Assembly (NCBI RefSeq): GCF_010093815.1
Contig: NW_022985573.1
Span: 186,928-250,927, forward strand
Length of the DNA: 64,000 nt
Direction of reading: 5' to 3'
Source: Pseudovirgaria hyperparasitica
Taxonomy: Eukaryota > Ascomycota > Dothideomycetes > Acrospermales > Acrospermaceae
Shown here: positions 1 to 10,811 of the stretch, one piece after another
How the letters are laid out: the number at the start of each line of letters is the position of its first letter
Position numbering within the stretch: the stretch's first letter is position 1
Notes under the pieces: model-generated
Database searches by the model: none
What the model saw: the letters and a program-made list of their open reading frames with translations, nothing else
Told to the model about the DNA's origin: nothing
Position numbers and translations under genes: made by a program

Positions 1-2039
1 TTATTAGTTATATATATTATATATATATAGGGGGCCTATATCTATTTATAGGTATAGTATTATCCTAAGGTTATCGCGCTCGGTATATAACTATAATAAG
101 AGTGGTATTAACCTATAAATATAGAAGAGGACTCGTCTTTCTAGTCCTAGAGGGTGTATAGTATAGTATCCGGGGTGTGTGGTTGGTTTACTCGTCTAGT
201 AGTATTTATAGGGTTTCTAGATAGCGAGTATTATAGCCCCGGTCTCTTCGAGGAGCGTCACCTAGTTCTCTCTTTTATATTATACGTTTACCTATATAAT
301 TTAGAGTATATTCTAGTCCCTTATTAGGTACTAGGGAGTATATATACCTATATACTTATTTCTTAGAGGCGCGACTATCCTCACGCGGTAGCGGCTTTAA
401 CTATACCTTTTAGTCGTCCTATTATCTTCGGGATAGTCTACTATCCTACCTAACTACCTTCCGGAGGGGAGGTTAGAGGTATTATAAAGGAAGAGCCCGT
501 AGTAGGTGTTATATTCTATAACTATCTCGCGTCTCTCGCTTTTATTATATAAATGTATTCTATAACCTATTTACGTTTTATATATGTTAACGACTATAAC
601 GGGTATTTTCTATCGTAGTTTAAATACTATACTATGTCCCTGTTTCTTAGTCCGTCTCCTCGCGGTTTATAAGGGTACTTCTAGATAGCGTGGTCTCTAT
701 AGTACTATCCGCACTTAGTCTTCTATGAGCACCTTTATATAGTATATCTATACCCTTAATAGTTAAAGCACTATATTATTATCTATGCCCTATTCCATGG
801 CTCGGCCATAAGGAGCTCTCCTTCTACTAGGAATCCCTTCTATATAATATATTATACGAGGGCGGGGTCTCGGAGCTCTATAATTATAGTAGAGTGTTTT
901 TTCGCTATTATCTTAATCGCCTATGGGTTCTTCTACCACGCTTTTACGATCTTAATCCCTAGGTATTTTCGCGTGTTAGATTATTCTATACACGTAATAT
1001 TCTCCGCTCTAATAGTCTATCCCTATATAGATACTACGTGTACTATAATTAGGTATATAGCTACTCTAATAGACGCGCTAGGGAAGATACTACCTATCGC
1101 GTTCGGATCTCGCGAGATGTTTTACTATATAGTATTCGTTATAGTAGTAAGTACTACCCTACCTAGTGTAACTTTAGTAGCTACGACGCTTAACTATATT
1201 CCTTTCTATTTATTAATCTTATTTATAATTTCCTTTAGGGATACCTATTAGACCTACGCTAGCGTGTCCTTATCCTAGATTATAATACGTATACTATATA
1301 CTCTATCTATGGTCCTAGTAGTCCTTAGTGCGGTGGCTCCGGGTGTTACTATAATCTAAGCCCACGTGTTAGGGCGCTTACCTTAGAATAGCTCTTTCTA
1401 GATTCTCCGTAGACTAGCTTCTATTTAGTTGAGTCTACTACTAGGTTCCTCTCGTAGCGACTTCCTTTCTTCCTCTATAATTTCTCTTAGGTTCTAGATA
1501 AGGTCCCGGAATATATAAAGGAGGGTCTTCTTTCCCTCCTTAGCGTCCCTCTCTATATATATTACCTAGTATTTAATTTTATCTAGGAGGGTCTCCCCTC
1601 TTAGGGTCCCCTTAGTCTAGGTTATCTATAGTACTTTATACCCTTAGTTAGTGCCTATATTTTAGATAGGTGTCTAGCTATCTATATTAATATCGCTATA
1701 TGGCCGTTTCTACCGTACTAGTAGGGGTATATCCGGCGTCTACCGGGGTATTATAATACCTAAGGCCGCCATGGTTATTAGTTAAGGGTAGCCCTTAACT
1801 AATAAAAGGGGGTTAGCGTGTCGGCGTTTATTAGATATAGTCTATACTCGTGTTATCGAAGAGTCTTCGAGTGTATATATATAGTATCTCTATACGTCGG
1901 TATCGTCGTATATTATATACTATATGTACGCACGTGTGTCGGAGGTTATTATACTCGGTATACTCTATCGTTTAATGTATGTAAATCGCTATTTTACCCC
2001 GAATTGACTATTTTGGTCCGTTGGGGTATAAGAAGTTTT
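1..2039 (-). mobile_element. Tad1-type LINE, 5' part (copy 1)
   Basis: This stretch matches 13786-15822 of the complete copy almost base for base, apart from RIP-type transitions. The element lies on the minus strand, so its 5' end is at about 2039 and the rest runs off the left edge of the window. It covers the 5' leader, the first ORF region and the start of the second ORF. A CCHC-knuckle-like remnant reads on the minus strand around 655-700. Many in-frame stops, low GC and TpA excess show heavy RIP, so the copy is dead. The short plus-strand ORFs at 973 and 1818 are composition artefacts. Confidence 0.75.
1775..1805. repeat. 31-bp palindrome near LINE 5' end
   Basis: A nearly perfect inverted repeat (arms TTATTAGTTAAGGG / CCCTTAACTAATAA around a 3-base centre) lies about 234 bp inside the 5' end of LINE copy 1. 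The same palindrome recurs at 15558-15588 in copy 3 and, near the 3' end of the element, at 2306-2336 and 10781-10811. Confidence 0.8.
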
Positions 2040-2072
2040 TTTAAAGTTATAAGTATAAAAGAAAGTACTATA

Positions 2073-4886
2073 ATAATAATAATATTAGTAAACTAGGTAG
2101 AGTACCACTCTATAGGCGCATGCCTCCTCTAGTCTAAGCTACTATATAAGAAGAAACCTACGAATAGAAAAAACTCCCTTATATCCATAACTACGCTCTA
2201 TCTATCCTCTTGTTCTTTATATATATATAGCCCTAGGGGCTACCTATAGGCCTATAGCCTATATTATAATAGTTTACCCTTAGGCAGCACGTGTAGGTGC
2301 GGAGATTATTAGTTAAGGGCTACCCTTAACTAATAATCACGGTTCTCCCGGGGTTCTTCCGACGTATACTAGGGTTCTTCTAGTATATATCGGGCTTCTT
2401 CCGGCATATATATACGGGTCTACTAGAACTAGGGGAGAGGAAGGTATACGAGCATCTATCGGGCGACGTCCTTAGGGTACTTATTAAGCTATCGCGTAAT
2501 ATCGGAGGTCCTCGTTATACGGACGAGGGCTTATCTTAGGGTATAGAGGCTAGAGCACGTCGCGAGGTAGTAGCGTATTATACCTCTCCGGCCGCAGTCC
2601 TCGCACTAGAGAGATATATCTAGGACGCCTCTCTAGTAGAGGTAATATAGGAGACCTATAGCGCCTATTCGGGCTTAGAGGAGTATAGATACTTAGGCCT
2701 TCGTTAGCCCTTTATATATCTATTTACTCGGTTCCTTCTAAGGCCCTTAGATCTATTCTAGATACCTATCCTATTAGAAGGCCCACTAGGCTTTAAGTAC
2801 CTCCCTCTATTTATCCTAGATCTATAACCGCATGACGCGGCTAAGCTCCTTAGGGCTCTATTAGCTTAGGACGGTATCCGGGTTATTTCGAACCTTCTAT
2901 ACGGTCTAGCTTAAGTCCGCCTCTATATAGTATTTATATTATACTTAAGTTTATTCTATAGTAAGGAGGGCCTAGTAATACGCGCGGATACGTGTACGTA
3001 GTACGGCAAAGGTATATACCCTATCTCCTCTACGTTCTTATACTTATTATTTAGTAAAGTATATAAGTCTCTATATCTAGTAGAAGTTCTATATACTCGT
3101 TACGTTTGTCTCACGTCGGAGGAGCGTTATATTAGTAGCTTTATATACGCCGGAGATAAGGCGGAGTATACGGTTTTATATAGACTTAAGCTTTACCCGC
3201 CGAGCTTATATAAGGGCCGTGTACTAGCACTCGTATCCATATATAAAGGCTAGGCGTGCTAGGGAGATATATAGCTATCTCGCCTTATCCCGGGCTATTC
3301 CCTACGTAGATACCGTAATCCGGCGTATAGTGGTTTCTATCTAGAGGGCTCTAGAGACGGCGTGTGCCATCTATGGTCCCTATTTTAGCTTATTATTAAT
3401 CATGACACCGAGTACGCGTATACTCTATACTAGTGGTTCTATAAAGGCGTCGATTTAGGGGCGACGTGCCCCCTCCCTAGTAGCCTATCCTCTATAGTAG
3501 TTAATAGAGTATATAAGCTAGTATTTTTTAGGTGCGAATTTTACTCTATAGCGCTTTACCTACTAGACGTATTTCTCGTGGTCTCGTTCGAGTCGTGTAC
3601 ATGTTCTACTAGTACTACTATCGACCGCGAGGAGGTATATATCGTCCGCGTATCCAACTACCTCTATATATTCTATTCCCTAAAGGAGGTCTACTATAAA
3701 GAAGAGGAAGAGGATCGGGGAGATAGTGCTCCCTTACGGGATACTATATACCGTCTCCTTATATTCGCTTCGGTATCCGGGGATATATATTTAAGTAGTC
3801 CTTTACGCGAGGAAGGACTATATAAATTATATAATCTACTTAGGTATTCGCCTTATCCGGAGGTTATAGATAAGTCTTATATAGTTTACCTTATTAAACG
3901 CCCCTACTATATCTAGGGAGAGTAGCGTAACGACTCGTTCTTATTTCTATATAGTCTAGATAACCTCGAGGATATATTAAATAGCTATAATTAGGGAGCT
4001 TCCTACCTTCGCCTTCTAGTTTACTAGGAGAAGGCCGTATACCTATACTACTATACTTATCTTCTTAGTAATTATAGCTTCTAGTACCTTACTAAGGTAG
4101 GAGAGGAGGGCGATCGGCCTCCATCCCTTCGGCGTGTTTAGGCTCTTCCCTAGTTTTAGGAGTATAACTATATATACGGTTCGGAAGCTCTATAGGTGGT
4201 ATCCTATACGGGCGCACGCTCGGAATATATGGCCTATAATCGGTAAGGTCGCCTATATGGTCCTCTTAAGACATCGATTCGGAATTCTATCTAGCCCGGG
4301 CGCTTTATCGTTCGGGAGTGTCTTAATAGCGCCGAGTATATCGTCGTCCGTGATTTTCCTAGGGATACTTACGGCTTCCGGGTATTCCGTGCCATTAATA
4401 TCTAATAGGTCTACGGGTTCTAGAAGAGGGAATATAACCTCTTATAGAATCTCTATTTTCTTGAAGCTCGTAGAGTACGTCTTTTCTTAATATATAAGGG
4501 GGGGTATAAGTAGTGTAGGTGTTAGGGAGGCGGTACTTTTGGCCTATTTTACTATATACTATAGTCTAGTAGTATTGCGTGTATGTCTATCCGTAACTAT
4601 ATACTACTATTTACGTCGCTCGTTACGGAGGACCTTATCTCGTTATCTTCTCGCCTCTCTCTATTTATCCCACGCTTTAGGTGTGCGGTTATAGTATACG
4701 CGTGTATATAATCTCCGGACTTCTCGCCTATACTCTCATACTTAAGGTATGCTTTTCGGGTCTAGGGGTCTATATATTCGGTACGGCACGTGTTTATCTC
4801 TTGCTCCCTGGTACGCCTATAGGAGTATGTTCACGGCCTGGTCGATAGCCGGGCCATTAGATACGTCGACTATAGACGGGTCTAGG
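2073..4886 (-). mobile_element. Tad1-type LINE, 5'-truncated insertion (copy 2)
   Basis: A minus-strand insertion of the same LINE as at 10540-15822. It starts on the left with the 3' (TTA)n-type tail and stops at 4886 inside the endonuclease region, so it is 5'-truncated, as is typical of target-primed reverse transcription. It is flanked by a 16-bp target duplication (AAAAGAAAGTACTATA at 2057-2072 and 4887-4902). Reverse-transcriptase remnants can be read in minus-strand frames. RIP stops are dense, so it is inactive. The plus-strand ORFs at 3578, 4134 and 4749 are shadows. Confidence 0.8.
2306..2336. repeat. 31-bp palindrome near LINE 3' end
   Basis: Same inverted repeat as at 1775-1805, here about 233 bp inside the 3' end of LINE copy 2. 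Confidence 0.8.
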
Positions 4887-6445
4887 AAAAGAAAGTACTA
4901 TAGATCCGCTATAGTTATTAAGGTAGAAATAATAATTAGACGTAATCTACTTTTAAGACCGACTCTATATACTAGAAGGTAGCTTATAAATTAATATTTT
5001 AAGGGAATAGTATAATTACGCGTTAGTAGAATACTTTAGTATTATAAGAATAGTTAATTTAATCTAAAGGATATATAACTAGCTAGGTCTTTATAAATAT
5101 ATAAAGAACTATATAAAAACGTATAACGTTTACTAGTATACGAAAGTATATAGATACTTACTATATAGTAAATTAAGACTATTACCTATACTAAAGAAGG
5201 TATAGAAGAAATTATTAATAGATTTTATTATGGATCTACCCCTAAGTAAGTATTCTAGGTATATTTATAATAGTTTACTTATAGTTCTAGATAGATTTAT
5301 AAAGATATTATACTATATCTCTATAAGAAAGATAATCTAAGTACTAGATCTTATAGATATACTACTCCGTAATATAGTTCGGCTCTATAGTATACTAAAT
5401 AGTATAGTTTTAGATAGAGGTCCGTAGATAATATCTAAATTTTAGAAGGATTTCTACTATATACTAGGAATTAAGTAGAAACTTAGTACTATATTCTATC
5501 TATAAATAGATAGATAGACGGAGTAGTAGAATTAGATAGTTAAGGCGTATTTACCCGTATATTATAACTATAATAATAATAATAATAATATTAGTGTTTA
5601 ACTAGGAAGAACTATATATATAGCCATATATATGCTCCATAGACTTAGGCCTCCTCTAGTATTGGCTACTATGTATATAAGAAAACCTCCTGTGATTGGC
5701 TCCCTAACTAGACCCTATTACTAACCTAACCTAGCCTAGTCTAAGTCCTCGAATCCCATTGGGTGATAAACTTACTTCTTATCCTTATATTAGGCTTTTA
5801 TTACTATATTAGTACCGGCTCTTAATAACGCCCTAACCAACTATAGTAGGTATTACCTTTCTTATGATTGGGTAGGTCGCTAGGCTAGGCCTAGTCTTTT
5901 ATTCCTATGTTACCGTGTTTTTTCCTATCTATGGGAATATAGCTTTACGCCGGGTAGTAGTTATTAATTAAGATAACTAATGCCGGAGGGGGTGTATATC
6001 TAATAGGTCCATGCCTTAGCACTAACCCTAGCTAGGCCGAATTCGGAAATTATTCTTCGGGGCTATGTAATCGTCTATGGGTAGGCGGGATACTTAATTA
6101 GGTATTACCGTCTATTTCGTGGTTACCGAGCTAGAGTAAGCGCGAGCTAAGCCGGATTAGGGTAGATAAGGCCCTAGTATATAGTGAAAATTCTATGATT
6201 CGAGCTAAGCTAGTTATGGGTCTAGCCGCTCTAGGCGTCGCTCTACCACTTAAGGTGGCTTAGTAGGTGGCTATATTAGGTAATTCTCATCATGTAATAA
6301 CGGTATAGTCATTTTCACATTACCTAATGGTCGCTTAGGACTAAGTAGTTATATGACGGCAACCTTCACGTTACGTGCTTACTTAGCCCCGTACACTTTT
6401 TAACAGAGCGTACGAAAACTAGTGTGTGAAAAGGTAGCCGTTATA

Positions 6446-6456
6446 GGATTCAAACC
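6446..6456 (-). promoter_or_regulatory. Pol III B box of the SINE
   Basis: On the minus strand this reads GGTTTGAATCC, one base off the tRNA B-box consensus GGTTCGANTCC. It lies about 55 bases downstream of the A box, as in a tRNA gene. Confidence 0.7.
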
Positions 6457-6499
6457 CACGACGTTGGATGACAAACGCTTCTAGTAACGTAGTATACTA

Positions 6500-6510
6500 C
6501 CACTACGCCA
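6500..6510 (-). promoter_or_regulatory. Pol III A box of the SINE
   Basis: On the minus strand this reads TGGCGTAGTGG, matching the tRNA A-box consensus TRGCNNAGYNGG. It starts 8 bases into the element, where the A box of a tRNA gene sits. Confidence 0.75.
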
Positions 6511-6932
6511 CCTGGCCTATATTATAACTATAAGTAGAATAACTAGGTAAGGTTAGTCTATATTACGGAATTCGTATATAATAATAGCTAATATATATTA
6601 ATCTATATAAGTCTATTTAAAGTAAACTTTAGTTAGAACTATAATATATAGTTCTTAGGGACTTAGTTTAAAGTAGAACGACCTAATATTAAAGTAATAG
6701 AAATTACTATAGAACTATTCTAAATATAAAGAAGTATTATAAAGTTACTATAAGATACTATAGATTATAGTAAATTATACTATAATAAGGGTAGAAAACC
6801 TATAATCTTTAATATTAGGGATAAAGTTTTACTAAATAGTAAGAATATTTATAGTATTAGACTAAAGAAGAAGCTTAACTATATAATAATAGATCTATAT
6901 AAGATTACTTATATAATTAATAACTAGGTATA

Positions 6933-7533
6933 TATTAGGCACGTAAGGAGCACGTGGCCTACTAGTTAATTCTATATGTATATAGTAGTCGTATATAAGT
7001 AGTATACTCCACCCTTGAAGTAGTAGCTTTAAGATTTAGTCCTTTTAGTATAGTTAGTTAGTGCATAGAGCCCGCCTCCTTATATAATCTTAAAGCTACT
7101 ACGGGGTTACGGGTTTAACTCTCGGTCTAGTTAACCGTTATTGAATTTCGCACGATTCCGTTTAGCTTACCACGTTATATATACTTTATATACGTAACGG
7201 ATAACATGGTAGTAACGTTACTACGGTAAGTTAGCGTGTCTAGTACTAGAGGCGGCATTACGAGTATTAGTTATGTGTATATATCGTTTATACTAGGCCC
7301 GTTATAGCTAGTTTAGTTTATCTTTTATAAGGTAGCATGCCCATAACGCGTAAGAATACGCGCCTTTAAGAAGGGAGATAATGTTAGGTACATAAGGAGC
7401 ACGTGGCCTGCTAGTTAATTCTATATATATATAGTAGTCGTATATGAGTAGTATACTCTACCCTTAAAGTAGTGGATTCAAGATTCGGTTCTTTTAGTAT
7501 AGTTGGTTGGTGCGTAGAGCCCGTCTCCTTATA
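6933..7533 (+). mobile_element. TRIM (miniature LTR element)
   Basis: Two direct repeats of 152 bp each (6933-7084 and 7382-7533) flank an internal stretch of only about 297 bp. The right repeat begins TGTTAGG. It is preceded by a purine tract (AAGAAGGGAGATAA) of the kind used to prime plus-strand synthesis. A 5-bp target duplication (GTATA) lies at 6928-6932 and 7534-7538. There is no coding capacity. Small size, LTRs, purine tract and 5-bp duplication define a terminal-repeat retrotransposon in miniature. The two LTRs differ mostly by C/T and G/A changes, so RIP rather than age may explain most of the divergence. Confidence 0.8.
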
Positions 7534-7980
7534 GTATACGAGTTATAACTCCCTCCTATATTAAAGATATATAATATATTCTATATTACGCTTCTAGAGC
7601 TATTTTATACCTTATTATTACTAGATTATTCTAAATAGACGCTATATAAAGTAGTTATATAAGAAGGTATAGATATCTATAAAGTTAAGTAGATACTTAG
7701 CTAGTAATATACTAAAGATAGTACGTAGCTATATAAAATTTATTAGAAAGGATATAATTCTAATAAAGATACTTAGGAACCTATAATAAATATTAGTAAA
7801 GTAGCGATATTAGTATATAAGTAGTAATTAGTAAAGAAAGCTATAGAATTATAGAGAATTATACTAAAGTATAGTAATTTAATATTTTTTAGTATAGTTT
7901 AGTACTAAGAATAGCTATCTAAAAGAAAGAAGGTAAAAGAGATATAGATCTTTAAAATATTCTAAGGAATTAAGGAACTT

Positions 7981-8083
7981 CCTTAGAAAGTTCGAACTTA
8001 GAACTCCCTTAGAAAGTTTAAACTAAGAACCCCCTTAGAAAGTTTAAACTTAGAACCTCCTTAGAAAGTTTAAACTTAGAACT
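7981..8083. repeat. 26-bp tandem repeat, about 4 copies
   Basis: Unit close to CCTTAGAAAGTTTAAACTTAGAAC, with 25-27 bp spacing. It lies just after the chromodomain-like part of the gypsy fossil, perhaps in its 3' untranslated region. Confidence 0.75.
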
Positions 8084-8285
8084 TTAAAATTTAACTAAAA
8101 AAGAGACTTAGAAAAATAATTTACTAAGAGAAATAGACATTAAAAATCGGTACTAATTAGTATAGATTAGTATAGATTACTAAAGAGATAAAAGAAGTTA
8201 TTATTAAAGAAAGATAAAATTAAGAAAGCTAAAAGAAAATATAAAGATCTATATAGATCTATATAAACTTATACTAATCTATCTA

Positions 8286-8513
8286 CACGTGCTGCCTAAG
8301 GGCAAAACAACGGTAATACAGGCTGTAGGCTAATAGGCGTACCCTATGGCTGTATACTCAAGACGAAACAGAGGTTCAACGAGATGTAGTTATAGACATA
8401 AGGAAGTTTTTCCCTATAGGCTTTCTTCTTATATAGTGGCTTAGACTAGAGGAGGCATAGGCCTATAGAGTACTACTCTACCTAGTTATACAATATTATT
8501 ATTATTATTATTA
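8286..8513 (+). mobile_element. Severely 5'-truncated LINE tail
   Basis: A 228-bp plus-strand insertion ending in (ATT)n. Its sequence is the reverse complement of the 3' end of the Tad1 LINE (compare 10540-10760). It is flanked by a 17-bp target duplication (TTATACTAATCTATCTA at 8269-8285 and 8514-8530). It is clearly less RIP-damaged than the DNA around it, so it is probably a late insertion, or too short to be recognised well by RIP. Confidence 0.85.
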
Positions 8514-8530
8514 TTATACTAATCTATCTA

Positions 8531-10064
8531 GAAGAAGTAAGATTACTTTAAAATTAAAACCGAAAACTAAAAATACTAGATAAAAGAAATATATTAGTAC
8601 TAATTAGTATAGATCTAAACTAATTAAGTTAGAGTAGAAGTAGAAGTACTAATTACCGCGATAGTTATATCTAATTCCTTCTACTACTTCTTATTTAGTA
8701 TAGTATAGAGCTTTATAATATAAGTCTCTAGTCTTTTATTCTAATACTATAAATTCTATATAGTATACTTTATAGTAGTAAACTTCTCTATAGAAATCTA
8801 TAGAGTAATAGAATCTAGAATAGAGAGGGATAGACTAGCACGGATATACTAAGAATTATATAAATTAGTAAAAAGATTTAATAATTAGTATAGAACTATA
8901 TATCTTTAGTATAGAAACTTCTAGATTAGAGCTATCTTCCCTAAATTTATAGCTCTTTAGTATATATAAGAAAGGAACCTTAGCCTTTTTACTAGAACCT
9001 TTTCTAGAAATTTTAATATTACTAGTATATAGAAAGAAGTCTAAAGTAGTAGAGATTTTAATACTATTATAGAGATTAATATATATTAGTAAGAATCTAT
9101 AATAATTTAAGAAAAATAATATTACCTAGTAATTATAGTAATAATAGCTATAGTAGATTCTAATAAATTCTTATAAATTTTATTAGAATTATACTCCTAG
9201 GCGTAACTCTTACCTTAGGTATATAGCTTATAGAAAGTCTTCTCTAAGGCGTTATAATTAGTAGTATTATACTTCTTATTAGTAGAGGTTACTAGAGACC
9301 TAGTAGTAATCTATACTAATATAAGTAAATCTACGTAAAGTTCTTCGAACTTACTTAAATACCTATAAGTAATAATACTTCTTAGTTATATAAGTACTAT
9401 ATATTATAGATTTAGTACCGCCGTAAGTAATATACGATAGAAAGCGATAACTATAATAATATATAGCTAGATTATTAGAGCCCGGCCTAGGTTAGAGTAG
9501 ATTAATAGCTTTTAATATATTAGTAATATATATAAGATAGGGATTATCTAAAAGCGTCTATTTCTATACTAATTACTTTAGAGTATTAAGATTTTAGGAA
9601 ACTATATTATAATTATTACTAATTTATATAGATTATTATTAATTATTATTATTAGTAGCTAAATATAGTATAAAAATTAGTAAATTATATAAATTATACT
9701 AAATTATAGTAAATCTATATAAATCTATATCTATAAGAATCGGGTAATATATCTAATAATCTAAAAAACTTTATAAAGAGTTAAGAAGTTTTTTAAAGAA
9801 AGGAATATTTCTAAGAAAAGATTTTAATATAGATAGTACCTAGGCTTATCTAATTATATTACGTAATACGCTAGGCCTAATTAGATAATCTTACCTATAT
9901 AAGAATTTAGGATAGATAAAATCTAGTTTATTAGGAAAACACTTATATAAATCTTAGATTAATAAATATTAGTAAATATTAGAGATAAAGTATAGAGAAT
10001 AACTAAGGTCTTATAAGATTTAGAATAGAGATATAGAGATAGATAATAATCTAGATTACTAAGG
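8531..10064. other. AT-rich RIP-damaged DNA, unassigned
   Basis: About 1.5 kb of strongly AT-rich sequence with no usable frame on either strand. It probably continues the gypsy fossil or a second degraded element. I could not assign any domain. Confidence 0.4.
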
Positions 10065-10069
10065 GTAGC

Positions 10070-10209
10070 TGTTAGGCACGTGCCTACCAGTTAATTATAC
10101 ATGTATGTAGTAGTCGTATATAAGTAGTGTACTCCACCCTTGAAGTAGTAGCTTTAAGATTCGGTCCTTTTGGTATAGTTGGTTGGTGCGTAGAGCCCGC
10201 CTTCTTATA
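10070..10209 (+). mobile_element. Solo LTR of the TRIM family
   Basis: A single 140-bp copy of the TRIM terminal repeat (compare 6933-7084), from TGTTAGG to CTTATA, with a perfect 5-bp target duplication GTAGC (10065-10069 and 10210-10214). It lacks about 12 bp near its start relative to the other LTRs. It is the likely product of LTR-LTR recombination. Confidence 0.85.
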
Positions 10210-10214
10210 GTAGC

Positions 10215-10525
10215 TTCCTAAAGGAAGGGGATAATTATTAGGACTTAGCCTTAGATATAATCTAATCTATATATACCTTAGCTAATAGAGTTAGAAGATA
10301 GCGTAAAGGATAGTAAATAGTTATATACTAGATAGATTAGTATTCCTTTATATATATACTCTTAGATTTCTACTAAAAGGGTTTAGTAGTAATTTATTCT
10401 ATAATAGAATATACTCTATTATTCTAACTAACTATACTACTATCTAATAATACTATTCTTATAAAGATCTTAATATATTAACAAGAGTAATATAATTATT
10501 ACCTTATTATTCTTTATATTCTAAT
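10215..10525. other. AT-rich RIP-damaged DNA
   Basis: No coding frame. Sequence is of the same character as 8531-10064 and lies between the solo LTR and LINE copy 3. Confidence 0.4.
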
Positions 10526-10780
10526 CTATTATATCTATAATAATAATAATAATAATAATATTATATAACTAGGTAGAGTAGTACTCTACAGGCCTATGCC
10601 TCCTCTAGTCTAAGCCACTATATAAGAAGAAACCCCATAGGGAAAAACTTCCTTATATCTATAACTACATCTCGTTAAACCTCTATTTCGTCTTAAGTAT
10701 ATAGCTATAGGGTACGCCTATTAGCCTATAGCCTATATTACCGTTATTTTACCCTTAGGTAGCACGTATAGGTGCGGAGG

Positions 10781-10811
10781 TTATTAGTTAAGGGCTACCC
10801 TCAACTAATAA
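10781..10811. repeat. 31-bp palindrome near LINE 3' end (copy 3)
   Basis: Same inverted repeat as at 2306-2336, with one arm mismatch, 241 bp inside the 3' end. Confidence 0.8.

Larger units (their letters stand above)
5574..6517 (-). mobile_element. tRNA-headed SINE with LINE-like 3' tail
   Basis: A 944-bp minus-strand element flanked by a 16-bp target duplication (TATATTATAACTATAA at 5558-5573 and 6518-6533). Its 5' end (right side) folds like a tRNA gene with A and B boxes. Its 3' end (left side) is a (TTA)n-type tail preceded by about 100 bp that resemble the 3' end of the Tad1 LINE (AACTAGG, GCCTCCTCTAG and TATAAGAAAACC-like blocks in the same order). That is the pattern of a SINE mobilised by a partner LINE. 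The body (about 5700-6420) has no coding frame and is less RIP-damaged than its surroundings. It is long for a SINE. Placement as a SINE is my inference from the head, tail and duplication. Confidence 0.75.
4887..8268 (+). mobile_element. Ty3/gypsy chromovirus fossil (integrase and chromodomain part)
   Basis: Between the younger insertions, plus-strand frames read as a gypsy integrase: the zinc-binding/core region around 4990-5555, including a DRF-type core motif and the region corresponding to the usual TDGQTE-type segment, then the integrase C-terminal part at about 6534-6930, then a chromodomain-like stretch at about 7539-7810. This domain order is that of fungal chromoviruses. The element is broken in many places by RIP and is interrupted by a SINE (5574-6517) and a TRIM (6933-7533); LINE copy 2 sits at its left side. 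It looks like the oldest layer in the nest. Its gag, protease and reverse-transcriptase parts and its LTRs were not recognised in the window. Confidence 0.75.

Noticed and set aside
1775-1805. Telomeric repeat seed (TTAAGGG)
   Set aside because: The palindrome is a single internal motif of the LINE, without tandem telomere units.
973-4982. Plus-strand ORFs of 77-118 codons in the left repeat nest
   Set aside because: They are rich in Tyr/Ile/Ser from AT-biased DNA and lie antisense to LINE copies whose minus strand carries endonuclease and RT motifs.
6430-6517. Free-standing tRNA gene
   Set aside because: The tRNA-like sequence is the head of a 944-bp element bounded by a target duplication, and it has mismatches in the stems and the B box.
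7981-8083. Telomere-like or subtelomeric repeat
   Set aside because: The unit does not contain TTAGGG/CCCTAA and is 26 bp long.
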